Assembly: GCF_001613795.1 (NCBI RefSeq)
Contig: NZ_LPVZ01000019.1
Location: 248,001-312,000 of the forward strand
DNA: 64,000 bases
Direction of reading: 5' to 3'
DNA from: Thalassospira sp. MCCC 1A01148
Lineage (GTDB): Bacteria; Pseudomonadota; Alphaproteobacteria; Rhodospirillales; Thalassospiraceae
The notes beneath the pieces were generated by a model. It was not told the origin of the DNA. It did not search any database and worked only from the letters and a program-made list of their open reading frames with translations. Numbering within the stretch: position 1 is the stretch's first letter; each line of letters starts with the position of its first letter. Positions 1-9,449 of the stretch are shown here, in pieces. The position numbers and the translations under genes are program-made.

Positions 1-1045
1 AAAACAGGATAATCGAATAGAGGATACCTTCATAAAGGACCGTACCTTTTACTGCGGCTTCGAATGCCATTGTCAACTTGGCATCGTCTGGCAGATAAGC
101 CGCAGGCCAACTGCGCCAATAGTTCATGTGCAGAACGCTGGTAACGAGAAACAGCGACGTAAAGTACAAAAGATTTTTCCAACGGGCTCCCAACCGGGCA
201 AAGACAACACGGGCATCCGGATCATCCGATGCGACGTCAAACGCCCGGATGACAAGACAGGATGCCGCAACGGCCATCAAAAATGCCGCAACAGCCGCAA
301 GCACGTTGCCAATCACAATGCTCTTGCGCAAATCCCACAGGAAATACTCCTCATCTCCGCCAGGCGCGTCACTTTCCGTCAGGCAACCCGTTTCATTGCA
401 ACGCCCCAGGGTGTTGGCAAACACGGCTGGCGCGAACTTCCGAACCATTTCTGTCTGCTGGTCATCGGTTGTTGCAACACACGCACCATCTTCTAGCACC
501 GCGCAGGGTAACAAGCGCCCCTGATAGACCTGTGGTTCGAGATACCCCACCAGACCGAGAAGCAAGATGATGGAGGTCACAAGAACAAGCGTATGGGCAG
601 TGAGTTTTGCCGACAACCATCCAAGCCACTTACGCAACAGAACACTTCCCGGCACGCGCAATACCCAGCCCGGTGGCACCAGGGTAAAATGCATTCTGTC
701 TTTCAGGCAAAATGCAATCTGACGCAACGCCTGAATGACCACCACGAGACCCGCGATCAGAAATGTCAAAAAGGCCGCCGCCATGGCATATCGCGCAGTG
801 ACCTGTGTGGCGGTTGGCATTTCGCCAAGATGCTCAATGATTTCCGCCTTTGGGTCCGCCACCAGTGCAAGTTCATGCAACCCAAACCGGCCAAGCAGTG
901 TCGTCCCAATGGCAAAACCAAGCAGCCCAAGCAACAAGGGCAAGAAATCAATCAGGCGCAGGCGGAGTTTATCGACCACAACAGCATCCCCCGATAAGCT
1001 GATGGCGGGTGTCAAGACAAGCTGCCATACAAACCCCCATTTCAT
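1..1045 (-). CDS. Polytopic membrane protein of unknown function (3' end outside window)
   Basis: A frame open from ATG 1045 through the left window edge gives 348 codons with no stop, so the protein is truncated here. I do not recognise the family. Hydrophobic segments lie near residues 32-52, 87-108, 150-170, 242-266, 292-309 and 335-348. The loop between segments 3 and 4 carries four cysteines (181, 189, 216, 221), which suggests a disulfide-bonded extracytoplasmic loop. It is divergent from nadB. No strong ribosome site precedes the ATG, so the exact start is uncertain. The plus-strand frames over this stretch look like shadows because only the minus frame has membrane-protein character along its whole length. 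Confidence 0.7.
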   Translation of the reverse strand, partial: MKWGFVWQLVLTPAISLSGDAVVVDKLRLRLIDFLPLLLGLLGFAIGTTLLGRFGLHELALVADPKAEIIEHLGEMPTATQVTARYAMAAAFLTFLIAGLVVVIQALRQIAFCLKDRMHFTLVPPGWVLRVPGSVLLRKWLGWLSAKLTAHTLVLVTSIILLLGLVGYLEPQVYQGRLLPCAVLEDGACVATTDDQQTEMVRKFAPAVFANTLGRCNETGCLTESDAPGGDEEYFLWDLRKSIVIGNVLAAVAAFLMAVAASCLVIRAFDVASDDPDARVVFARLGARWKNLLYFTSLFLVTSVLHMNYWRSWPAAYLPDDAKLTMAFEAAVKGTVLYEGILYSIILF

Positions 1046-1241
1046 CCGATCCCGGATTAGTTCGCAAGATATTCATACAACCAAAGGTATTCACCCCTTG
1101 GTGGGTATTCGTAGCGATTGATGGCGATTATGTTTGAGATTGCGCAAAAGCAGCCCTATTCTGCGCCTCTGTTCGGAGCCTGATATTGACGCCACCGCGC
1201 CAGTTTCTGCCATCAGGCACCGCCCGAAAGTGATGGGAAAA

Positions 1242-2888
1242 ATGTCCGAGAATTCTTTCCAGTATGACGTGCTTATCATCGGCAGTGGTGCTGCCGGTTT
1301 GTCCACTGCGCTTAAACTTGCCCCACATGTGAAGGTCGCCGTTCTTTCCAAGGGAAAGATTGATGATGGCTCGACCAATTGGGCACAAGGTGGCATTGCC
1401 GCTGTTCTTGATGCCGCTGACAGTGTTGAAAACCATGTCCGTGACACACTGGTCGCCGGTGCGGACCTGTGCAAACGTGAAACCGTCGAATTCGTCGCCA
1501 CCAACGCGCCAAAGGCAATTGCATGGCTGGACGAACTTGGCATTCAACTGACCCGCGATCCTAATGGCGACAACAATCAGCCATTTCATCTGACCCGCGA
1601 AGGCGGCCACAGCCATCGGCGCATCGTCCATGCCGCAGATGCCACCGGGCGCGCGGTCCAGACCACACTGCAAAGCCAAGCCGTCAGTCACCCAAACATT
1701 GATATCTTTGAAAACTATCTGGCGATTGATCTGGTGACCGACCGCAAGTTCGGCGGTGAAGGCAGGCGTTGTATCGGGGCTTATGCGCTTGATCTTGGCA
1801 CCGGGCAGGTCAAATCATTTAACGCGCGCACCGTGATCCTTGCCACAGGCGGGGCAAGCAAGGTGTACCGATTCACATCCAACCCGGACGGCTCGACCGG
1901 GGATGGTATTGCGATGGCCTGGCGTGCGGGTTGTCGTGTGATGAATATGGAATTCAGCCAGTTCCACCCGACTTGCCTTTATCATCCACAGGCCAAATCC
2001 TTCCTGATTTCCGAAGCTGTACGTGGTGAGGGCGGCAAACTTTTGCTACCCGATGGCACACGTTTCATGGACCAGTTCGACGAACGTGGTGAACTGGCCC
2101 CGCGCGATATTGTCGCACGCGCGATTGACCATGAGCTCAAACGTCTTGGTGCGGATTGCGTTTACCTTGATATCACCCACAAGGGGGCTGATTTCATCAA
2201 GGAGCACTTCCCGACCATCTACGAGAACTGCCTGAGCTACGGCATCGATATGACCAAACAACCGATCCCGGTTGTTCCAGCCGCCCATTATACCTGTGGC
2301 GGGGTTCTTACCGATTTGCGCGGGCGTACCGATCTGACCGGCCTTTACGCAATTGGCGAATGTGCTGGCACGGGCTTGCACGGGGCCAATCGACTTGCGT
2401 CGAACTCGCTTCTGGAATGCCTTGTATTTGGTGAGGCCGCGGCAAAGGACATTATCGAAGCCCTTCCGGTCGAAGATCTTTTCAAACCGATCCCGGACTG
2501 GGATGAAACCGGCATTACCGATTCAGACGAAGAAGTCATTGTTGCCCATAACTGGGAACAGCTGCGCAACGTGATGTGGGACTTTGTCGGTATTGTGCGC
2601 ACAACCAAACGCATGCAACGCGCCCAGCACCGCGTGGACCTGCTGTTGTCAGAAATTGACGAATATTACGGCAACTTCCGCGTCACCAATGACCTTCTGG
2701 AACTGCGTAACCTTTCGGTGGTAGCCAAACTGATCATTCAGTCCGCCCTGTGGCGTCGCGAAAGCCGGGGTTTGCATTACACGATCGACTATCCTGAACT
2801 TGATGAAAGCGGCACCCCGCGCCAGACCATACTGGTCCCGGAAAACTTTGCGGGTCGCTGGGTGATTTCCGGTCAGTGGAAAACTTGA
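1242..2888 (+). CDS. nadB: L-aspartate oxidase
   Basis: Flavoenzyme that oxidises L-aspartate to iminoaspartate, the first step of de novo NAD synthesis in the cytoplasm. The N-terminus has the FAD-binding GSGAAG (residues 14-19). The substrate region reads [18 protein letters not shown], and [17 protein letters not shown] is the conserved FAD-capping segment. Length (548 aa) is usual for NadB. The frame is open upstream to 1134, but homology starts just after the ATGs at 1233 and 1242; I use 1242 because GGGA lies just before it. The next gene begins at the base after the stop. No nadA or nadC is visible in the window. Confidence 0.95.
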   Translation: MSENSFQYDVLIIGSGAAGLSTALKLAPHVKVAVLSKGKIDDGSTNWAQGGIAAVLDAADSVENHVRDTLVAGADLCKRETVEFVATNAPKAIAWLDELGIQLTRDPNGDNNQPFHLTREGGHSHRRIVHAADATGRAVQTTLQSQAVSHPNIDIFENYLAIDLVTDRKFGGEGRRCIGAYALDLGTGQVKSFNARTVILATGGASKVYRFTSNPDGSTGDGIAMAWRAGCRVMNMEFSQFHPTCLYHPQAKSFLISEAVRGEGGKLLLPDGTRFMDQFDERGELAPRDIVARAIDHELKRLGADCVYLDITHKGADFIKEHFPTIYENCLSYGIDMTKQPIPVVPAAHYTCGGVLTDLRGRTDLTGLYAIGECAGTGLHGANRLASNSLLECLVFGEAAAKDIIEALPVEDLFKPIPDWDETGITDSDEEVIVAHNWEQLRNVMWDFVGIVRTTKRMQRAQHRVDLLLSEIDEYYGNFRVTNDLLELRNLSVVAKLIIQSALWRRESRGLHYTIDYPELDESGTPRQTILVPENFAGRWVISGQWKT

Positions 2889-3338
2889 ATGAATACCAAA
2901 GCGGAACTTATTGGCATCGCACGCAAGACACGGTCGCGAGCCCCCATGGAAAGCCTTGACCGCGTTGAGGTCACAAAAGAGCTTGGCGTGAATGGTGATT
3001 ATCGCGGCAAGTTGCGCCGTCGTCAGGTCACCATTCTGGCCAAGGAAGACTGGCAGGCGGCATGTCGCGAAATTGATCAAGGCGATATCCCATGGACCGA
3101 GCGCCGCGCAAACTTGTATGTCTGCGGCATCGTGTTACCGCGGATCAAAGGCAGCAAACTTTCAATCGGTGGTGTGATATTCGAGATCACCGGAGAAACC
3201 GACCCGTGTGATCGAATGGACGAAGTCGCCATGGGCCTGAAAGACGCGCTTACACCAAACTGGCGTGGCGGCGTAACCTGCCGCGTGGTCGGAGCCGGAA
3301 CACTATCGATCGGAGATCCGGTCAACCAGATTATCTAG
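2889..3338 (+). CDS. MOSC domain-containing protein
   Basis: A 149-residue protein made up almost entirely of a MOSC domain, the C-terminal domain of molybdenum cofactor sulfurases. Visible family features are RRQVTIL, a WTERRANLYVCGI stretch, PCDRMDE with the conserved cysteine, and RGGVTCRVVGAGTLSIGD near the C-terminus. MOSC proteins are thought to carry sulfur to metal centres. It abuts nadB with no gap (stop 2886-2888, ATG 2889), so the two are probably co-transcribed and translationally coupled. One could imagine a sulfur-related role beside NAD synthesis, but the sequence does not show this. Confidence 0.85.
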   Translation: MNTKAELIGIARKTRSRAPMESLDRVEVTKELGVNGDYRGKLRRRQVTILAKEDWQAACREIDQGDIPWTERRANLYVCGIVLPRIKGSKLSIGGVIFEITGETDPCDRMDEVAMGLKDALTPNWRGGVTCRVVGAGTLSIGDPVNQII

Positions 3339-3416
3339 TTCAAAGGTCAACTTGATCAGATTTTTGAACCATCTAGAATTCCGGATATCAAGAGCACCTA
3401 ATTGGGGGATTACTGG

Positions 3417-4487
3417 ATGCACAAGGCGGAACTGCCCGATAACGAACTGGACCGTCAGAAGTCTCTTGAAAGCATGGGCATTCTGACCAGTGTTGCCGAT
3501 CCGGAACTTGACCGCATCACGCGTGTTGCCCAACGGATATTCGGCTCTGAAATCGTGGCAATATCGCTGCTTGATAACGACCGCCAGTTTTTTAAATCCA
3601 ACATCAACCAGCCGACTTCTGAAACACCGCGCGACGTTTCATTTTGTGGTCATGTGATTCATGATGATCGCACATTCGTCGTAGAAGATGCGATATCCGA
3701 TGACCGGTTCCGTGACAATCCGCTGGTCACCGGCGCGCCGTTTGTTCGGTCATATGCCGGTGTACCCCTGACAAACCCGGACGGCTTCAAGATCGGAACC
3801 TTGTGTGTGGTCGACACCACCAGCCGCCAGTTTAGCGATGAAGACATTCAGATTCTGGAGGATCTCGGGTTGTGGGCGGAAACCATCATCGCATTGCGTT
3901 ATGGTGCAAGAACCCCACAACAGGTCTTTGATGACCTTGATCCGGCCAAACAAGAACTGCTGACCGATCCCCAAACGCGCTCCTGGAATGCGGCAGGCAT
4001 GACGGAATTCCTGCATCGCGAGCTGATCAATGCGCGTCTCAAAAACACACCGATTGCCATCTTTCGCTTTGAGATTGATGAGCATGAAAACCTTGCCAAA
4101 ACGTACGGAGCGGAAACCCTGGAGCGCGTGGTGCAAGCAATTGCTTCTGCCGTGACGTCATCGCTCCGCGACCGTGATGTTGTCGGGCGTGTTGATAAAT
4201 ATGGCTTTGCCTGCCTGATGCCCGGCGCGCGTGAAGAACAAACAAGTTTTCTGGGTTTCAAACTGTGTGACACCGTGCGCGAACAATGCCGTTTCACCGA
4301 TGCCGAAGGCGATCCGGTCAGGATCACCGTGAGTGTCGGTGCCACTTGGGCGGAACCGGAAACCAAGTTCCACCACACAGCTGGTGAAATCCTTGACCTT
4401 GCAGGCAACGCACTTCTCGAAGCACGTTCAATGGAAATTGAAAACGTCGTTTATCGCGCGTTACCTGTGCCTGAAGAGGCAAATTAG
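3417..4487 (+). CDS. GAF sensor with degenerate GGDEF domain
   Basis: 356 residues. Residues about 20-160 form a GAF domain (SFCGHVIHD, SYAGVPL, IGTLCVVD). Residues about 180-345 have a GGDEF fold, but the signature is VDKYGF (259-264) in place of GG(D/E)EF. Loss of both glycines and the acidic pair argues against diguanylate cyclase activity, so it is more likely a ligand sensor or a cyclic-di-GMP/GTP binding protein. No membrane segment is seen. The start is ATG 3417, with GGGGGA about 7 bases upstream; the frame is open to a TTG at 3402. It overlaps the convergent DUF4269 gene by 4 bp. Confidence 0.85.
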   Translation: MHKAELPDNELDRQKSLESMGILTSVADPELDRITRVAQRIFGSEIVAISLLDNDRQFFKSNINQPTSETPRDVSFCGHVIHDDRTFVVEDAISDDRFRDNPLVTGAPFVRSYAGVPLTNPDGFKIGTLCVVDTTSRQFSDEDIQILEDLGLWAETIIALRYGARTPQQVFDDLDPAKQELLTDPQTRSWNAAGMTEFLHRELINARLKNTPIAIFRFEIDEHENLAKTYGAETLERVVQAIASAVTSSLRDRDVVGRVDKYGFACLMPGAREEQTSFLGFKLCDTVREQCRFTDAEGDPVRITVSVGATWAEPETKFHHTAGEILDLAGNALLEARSMEIENVVYRALPVPEEAN

Positions 4488-5110
4488 ATACCCGATACTC
4501 CAAGCCGCCCGCAGAGCTCGCTTGGCGACAGGTCAGCGAGTTTTGTCAATGCGAGATAGGGATCCCCATCGAGCCGTAAAAGGCTGGCAAAGGCTGGCTC
4601 GGTCTTAATGCCTGTCTGCTTCAAGTCCTGTATTTTACGGGCAAAGCCATCCCCCATGACGTGAAGAATGCGCGCCTCTACCAACATGTGGACGAAGCCG
4701 TATTGTTTGCGGGCCGGACGATCCGTTGCAAAGATTTCAATTGGCAGTCCGTCGCATTCAAACCGCACGACAACGGCCGCGTCGACATGGTCGGTCGCAT
4801 CACGCCTGTGCCGGGTATAGCCCGCGAAATCACCAAAGGCGTGATCAGCAAACAAGCCAAAAGCATCCAGTCCGGATACATTGCACAATATGTCGATGTC
4901 AGATGTTGCTATATCTATCCCCAAAGGCAGGGTACCGACAACTTCCGGACCGTAATCCACAAGGCATTCCAGAATCTGGAAACGATCAAGAATATCCGCT
5001 GCCTGCGCGCCCTGCAGCGATGCAGTCGCAAGCCGACCAATCCCCGAAAAGCTTTGGGTATCCAACCCTTCAGGCCAATCCATTACCGTTTGGTTCATTC
5101 TGAAAGTCAT
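4484..5110 (-). CDS. DUF4269 family nucleotidyltransferase-like protein
   Basis: 208 residues with the layout of DUF4269 proteins. GTLPLGIDIATSDIDIL (residues 59-75) resembles the G-S...DxD nucleotidyltransferase active-site motif, followed by VDAAVVVRFECDGLPIEIFA with a further conserved acidic residue and a C-terminal helical part. Substrate and role are unknown for the family. It is convergent with the GAF/GGDEF gene (4-bp overlap) and divergent from the AEC transporter gene. The ATGs at 5098 and 5083 are alternative starts. Confidence 0.75.
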   Translation of the reverse strand: MTFRMNQTVMDWPEGLDTQSFSGIGRLATASLQGAQAADILDRFQILECLVDYGPEVVGTLPLGIDIATSDIDILCNVSGLDAFGLFADHAFGDFAGYTRHRRDATDHVDAAVVVRFECDGLPIEIFATDRPARKQYGFVHMLVEARILHVMGDGFARKIQDLKQTGIKTEPAFASLLRLDGDPYLALTKLADLSPSELCGRLGVSGI

Positions 5111-5186
5111 TCCGTTTCTTGACCTGCACAGTTTTACCGGGATAGCTGATATCCAAGCCCACTCCTAACGAAAGCCGCTGGCACAA

Positions 5187-6143
5187 ATGCTTGATATTCT
5201 TGCCATAACAACACCGATTTTTCTAATCATTGCCATCGGCTATATCGCGGTTCTTCGCAACATTGTGCCTCAAACAGTTGTGCGTGGCATGGGGGCGTTC
5301 GTTATTAATTTTGCTCTGCCATGCCTTTTGATCCGCACGGTAATTGCCCATGATATCAATAAGGTGTTCAACACCAACTATCTGGTGGCATATGGCAGCG
5401 GGTCGCTGATCGTATTCGCACTGGGCTATTTCTTTGCCCGGCTGGTCGCCAGGAAAAGCCAACAGAATGCCGCACTACAAGGCATGGGGATGTCTGTGTC
5501 CAACAGTGGTTTTATCGGCTATCCGATTGTTCTGCAGCTGCTTGGTCCTACGGCGGGTATTGCGCTGGCATTGTGCTTCATCATCGAAAATCTGGTCATC
5601 ACGCCACTTGCTCTGATCCTGGGTGATAGTGCCGAGGCAGAGGGCACTAGCCGTTGGCAAATTCTGCGCAAGACCCTTGCCCGGCTTGCACGCAATCCAA
5701 TCATTATCGCCATCGTGATCGGGATGAGCATTTCGATTTCCGGGATCACATTACCCGGCCCGATCTTTTCGGTGATCGATATGCTGGCCTCGGCTTCGGG
5801 CCCGGTTGCACTGTTTGTCATCGGTGGCGGGCTTGTTGGGCTCAAACTGCGCGGTTTGCGTTTCGACATGGCACGCATCGTGTTTGGCAAACTCGTGCTG
5901 CACCCGTTAATCATTTTCCTTTTGCTCGGACTTGTTCCCGACCTGGACCCGTTGATGAAGGTAGCTGCGGTCGGCTTTGCCTGTGCCCCGATGTTGAGCG
6001 TCTACCCGATCTATGGTCAGCGTTACGGGCACGAGGGCATGGGGGCAGCATCCCTGATGGCAGCGACATCTCTATCCTTTATCACCATAAGCACAGCACT
6101 ATGGTTACTTGATAGCACGGCAGTATTCGGACCATTGCCCTGA
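5187..6143 (+). CDS. AEC family transporter
   Basis: 318 residues, almost wholly hydrophobic, with about ten membrane segments in two halves, as in the auxin efflux carrier family of bile/arsenite/riboflavin-type transporters. The opening LDILAITTPIFLIIAIGYIAV and the mid-protein GMSVSNSGFIGYPIVLQLLG (with the conserved NSGFIGYP turn) are typical. Bacterial members export or import organic acids such as malate or malonate; the substrate here cannot be told. The convergent gene ends at the next base (stop codons at 6141-6143 and 6144-6146). Confidence 0.88.
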   Translation: MLDILAITTPIFLIIAIGYIAVLRNIVPQTVVRGMGAFVINFALPCLLIRTVIAHDINKVFNTNYLVAYGSGSLIVFALGYFFARLVARKSQQNAALQGMGMSVSNSGFIGYPIVLQLLGPTAGIALALCFIIENLVITPLALILGDSAEAEGTSRWQILRKTLARLARNPIIIAIVIGMSISISGITLPGPIFSVIDMLASASGPVALFVIGGGLVGLKLRGLRFDMARIVFGKLVLHPLIIFLLLGLVPDLDPLMKVAAVGFACAPMLSVYPIYGQRYGHEGMGAASLMAATSLSFITISTALWLLDSTAVFGPLP

Positions 6144-7229
6144 TTATCGCGGCGGCTGTCCGAATTTCGGCCGTTGCCCCGGAAAACCGCCGCCCGGTGG
6201 TGGTGGGCGTCGCCCCTGATCAGGGGCGCCACCGGGGCCACTGCCAGGTCCGCCTGCCTGACCGCCGGGTCCCATGCCGCCCGGCCCCTTTGCAAAACTG
6301 CGATCAGGCATTCCTGCCAGCATGCGGGGAACGAACGGGAAGCTTTCCGTGACAAAGTATGCGTAGGTGCCCCGGGGATATTCCGGCGTCACCGTTTCAC
6401 GGCCGTTGGCTTCGTCCAGATCGCCAAGCCCCGGAACGAATTCGAAATCCTCGCCAAAAGTGCCATCATATGTGCCACCCGGTCCGCTCGGTCGTGTTCC
6501 AGCCTTTACCCGCCATGAACTGCGCACTGCCACCACGGGTGAAGCAGGATTATTGGGGTCGGAATAGCCAAACATCGCATAAATTGGAAACCCGTCCGCA
6601 GCAAACCCAATGCGAATTGAATGCTGGTCCGGCGACCAGCTTTTGATCAATCCCGTGGGCAGGCCGTGATAGTGATAGGTTCCGTCTGGCTGGACATGGG
6701 CATTGTTCTGGTCAAGACCAAGATCCACTGTCGGCGAGATCGCCTCATAGCGCCATCCGGACTGACGATCACGTTGCCAGAATTCGGCCGTGAAGGGATC
6801 AAATGGCACGCCGTTTACCGCCACACCAAACGACATGTGATCAATCGATGAAAACCGCCCGCCTTTGGTCGGGTTTAGTGGCAACCTGAACTCAAGCGAT
6901 TGGGCTTTGATGGAATTGGGGTTCTTGCGGTTGGGGAAACTGCCGGTCACATGATCCGGGATTGCGTTGGACCGTATGTAACGATAGCGACCGTCTTCGC
7001 GCATGCTGACTTGATTTGAAAGCGCCCAGGCCTGCTTCGTCGGATTGAGGACCATGCCAGCAAGCGGCAACATCCCCATTCCCACCAGAACATTGCGACG
7101 CATGCGATCAACTTCTTCACGCGCATCCCCGGCATAACAACCTTCATCCGCTGGCATATGGTGATGATGATGGTGTTCTGACGACGCCCCCCTAAGCGCA
7201 TGCAGATCAGTTCGTGTTAATTTCGGCAC
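6144..7229 (-). CDS. YHYH domain-containing secreted protein, His-rich N-terminus
   Basis: 361 residues from a GTG at 7229, chosen because GGGGGG lies about 8 bases upstream; ATG 7103 is an alternative start. A native HHHHHH lies at residues 19-24. An Arg-Arg pair (44-45) followed by a hydrophobic stretch looks like a Tat or Sec export signal. The family signature YHYH is at 185-188 within DGTYHYHGLPTGL, followed by GFAADGFPIYAMFG. The last 50 or so residues are Gly/Pro-rich low complexity. The function of YHYH proteins is not established; the histidines suggest metal binding. It lies 89 bp downstream of the Atm1-type exporter gene on the same strand. Confidence 0.82.
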   Translation of the reverse strand: MPKLTRTDLHALRGASSEHHHHHHMPADEGCYAGDAREEVDRMRRNVLVGMGMLPLAGMVLNPTKQAWALSNQVSMREDGRYRYIRSNAIPDHVTGSFPNRKNPNSIKAQSLEFRLPLNPTKGGRFSSIDHMSFGVAVNGVPFDPFTAEFWQRDRQSGWRYEAISPTVDLGLDQNNAHVQPDGTYHYHGLPTGLIKSWSPDQHSIRIGFAADGFPIYAMFGYSDPNNPASPVVAVRSSWRVKAGTRPSGPGGTYDGTFGEDFEFVPGLGDLDEANGRETVTPEYPRGTYAYFVTESFPFVPRMLAGMPDRSFAKGPGGMGPGGQAGGPGSGPGGAPDQGRRPPPPGGGFPGQRPKFGQPPR

Positions 7230-7318
7230 TGGACGCCCCCCAAAACCAGTTGCGATAACACCCCTATTATTTAGCGACGCCGCGCAGGGTTCCAGTCCAA
7301 ATTTCCCACGCGGTTCTG

Positions 7319-9193
7319 TCAGGTCGGAATTTCGCCAGCATGGGCCAGAATTTCCTCGGCTTCGCGGATTTCCTGTTGCTGTGCCCACATCTCGGCATAA
7401 AGGCCATCACGATCGAGCAATTCCTGATGGCGGCCGCGTTCTGCCACCTGCCCGTCACGCAACACGATGATTTCATCAGCATCAATCACGGTCGACAAAC
7501 GGTGCGCAATGATCAGGGTCGTGTGCCCGCGTGACACATCGCGAAGTGCTTGCTGGATATCCTTTTCAGTCCGGGTATCAAGCGCTGATGTTGCCTCGTC
7601 AAAGATCATGATTTTCGGACGTTTGAGAAGCATACGCGCGATCGATACGCGCTGCTTTTCCCCACCCGACAGCTTCAGGCCACGTTCACCAACCATGGTT
7701 TTGAAGCCTTCGGGAAGGCCTGCGATAAATCCGTCGATGCTGGCAAGCTTGGCGACATTTTCGATCTCATCGTGCGCCGCACCCGGTCGACCATAGGAAA
7801 TGTTATAGGCAATGGTATCGTTAAACAGGACGGTATCCTGCGGCACGATGCCGATTTCACGTCTGAGCGAGTTTTGCGTAACCTCGCGGATGTCCTGATC
7901 ATCAATCGTGATTTTGCCGCCCGACACATCATAAAAGCGGAACATCAGACGGGTCAGGGTCGACTTGCCTGCACCGCTTGGCCCGACAACGGCAACGGTT
8001 TTGCCAGCCGGAACCTCAAAACTTACACCCTTAAGAATCTTGCGATCCGGGTTGTAGGAGAAATGCACATCCTCAAACCGGACGGTTGCTGCATCACAGG
8101 CGAGGCTTTTGGCATCCGCCTTGTCTTCGACTTCCTTTTCGACATCGAGAAGCGAGAACATCCGCTCCATATCTGTCAGGGACTGTTTGATCTGGCGATA
8201 GACAAACCCAAGGAAGTTCAGCGGCATGTAAAGTTGAAGCAGATAGGTGTTCACCAGAACGAAATCACCCACCGTCATCGTACCGTCCTTCACGCCCTGC
8301 GCAGCCAGCAGCATGTTCAGAACCAAGCCCAGCGCAATGATCGCGCCTTGCCCGACGTTAAGTTTAGACAGCGAGACTTGCGACTGAACCGCGGCAACTT
8401 CATACCCACGCAATGCCTTGTCATAGCGGGTCGATTCATGGGCTTCGTTATTGAAGTATTTGACTGTTTCGTAATTGATCAGGCTATCGATGGCCTTGGT
8501 GTTGGCTTCATCATCGCGCTTGTTCATTTCGCGACGGAACTTCATGCGCCATTCCGTCACCACCAGTGTGAAGACGATATAGATCACAATGGTGGTAAAG
8601 GTGATCAGTGCAAACCAGACGTCATAAAGCGCCCACAAGATGATGGAGACCATGAAGATCTCGAGCAAGGTCGGCAGGATGTTGAACAGCATGAAGGACA
8701 AAAGAAATTCAATGCCCTTCACCCCGCGTTCAATCGCACGCGACAACCCGCCCATCTGACGATCCAGATGGAAACGCAGCGACAAACCATGCAGATGTTC
8801 AAAAACGCTGAGCGCGGATCTGCGAATGGCACGTTGGGCCACCTTGGCAAAGACCGCATCGCGCATTTCACCAAAGGCCGAGACAAGAATACGCACAAGG
8901 CCATAGCCGACGATCAATGCCACCGGCACAACAATCAGGGCTGTGGTATCTGGCGATCCAGATTGGGTCGCGTTTGCTGCCGCATCACCGGCCTTGTCAC
9001 CACCGCCAAGCGCATCGACCGCGTATTTATACAGTACCGGGATATAAACATTGGCGACCTTGGCACCGACCAGGAACAGCAATGCCAACACAACGCGCGC
9101 CTTGAGCTCAAGCTCGCCGCGCGGCCACAAATACGGCAGGAATGTCTTGACGACGCCAAACTCTGCGCGTGCAGTTGGCTGGTCGGAACCCAT
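7319..9193 (-). CDS. Atm1-type ABC transporter, fused permease and ATPase
   Basis: 624 residues. The N-terminal half has about six membrane helices and the [11 protein letters not shown] motif typical of the Atm1/ABCB7/HMT1 group. The C-terminal ATPase has Walker A GPSGAGKS (about 404-411), signature LSGGEKQR, Walker [14 protein letters not shown] and the H-loop LIIAHRLST. Relatives in alphaproteobacteria export glutathione-metal or glutathione-persulfide species across the inner membrane and are linked to metal tolerance and Fe-S homeostasis. The start is ATG 9193; an in-frame TTG lies at 9202. It may be co-transcribed with the His-rich YHYH gene downstream, which fits a metal-related role (inference). 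Confidence 0.9.
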   Translation of the reverse strand: MGSDQPTARAEFGVVKTFLPYLWPRGELELKARVVLALLFLVGAKVANVYIPVLYKYAVDALGGGDKAGDAAANATQSGSPDTTALIVVPVALIVGYGLVRILVSAFGEMRDAVFAKVAQRAIRRSALSVFEHLHGLSLRFHLDRQMGGLSRAIERGVKGIEFLLSFMLFNILPTLLEIFMVSIILWALYDVWFALITFTTIVIYIVFTLVVTEWRMKFRREMNKRDDEANTKAIDSLINYETVKYFNNEAHESTRYDKALRGYEVAAVQSQVSLSKLNVGQGAIIALGLVLNMLLAAQGVKDGTMTVGDFVLVNTYLLQLYMPLNFLGFVYRQIKQSLTDMERMFSLLDVEKEVEDKADAKSLACDAATVRFEDVHFSYNPDRKILKGVSFEVPAGKTVAVVGPSGAGKSTLTRLMFRFYDVSGGKITIDDQDIREVTQNSLRREIGIVPQDTVLFNDTIAYNISYGRPGAAHDEIENVAKLASIDGFIAGLPEGFKTMVGERGLKLSGGEKQRVSIARMLLKRPKIMIFDEATSALDTRTEKDIQQALRDVSRGHTTLIIAHRLSTVIDADEIIVLRDGQVAERGRHQELLDRDGLYAEMWAQQQEIREAEEILAHAGEIPT

Positions 9194-9449
9194 GCTTTTC
9201 AATTTCTTATCCCCAAACAGGTACCGAACAGCATTTCAGGATGTGCACGGCATATCTTTTCATTCTGTCATCAACAGATGGACCGATCAGGCCAATTTGG
9301 CAAGCATCCTGGGTCGTTTATCCATGAAGGTCATTGCAGATAGCCGGTTTGATGTCTATTTTGCCAATTTGTTGATAAAATCTCAGAAACACCGGGTTTG
9401 GCGCCTGATGACCAACCCATTTTCTACCTTCATGAACGGAACCAGGACC

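Noticed and set aside
126..1121. Several plus-strand frames of 100-134 codons at the left edge
   Set aside because: A single minus-strand frame covers the whole stretch and shows clear membrane helices; the plus frames are rich in Arg, Ser and Pro without pattern.
7772..9343. 523-codon plus-strand frame
   Set aside because: It runs antisense to the ABC exporter gene, whose minus-strand frame has every family motif. The plus frame has no recognisable protein.
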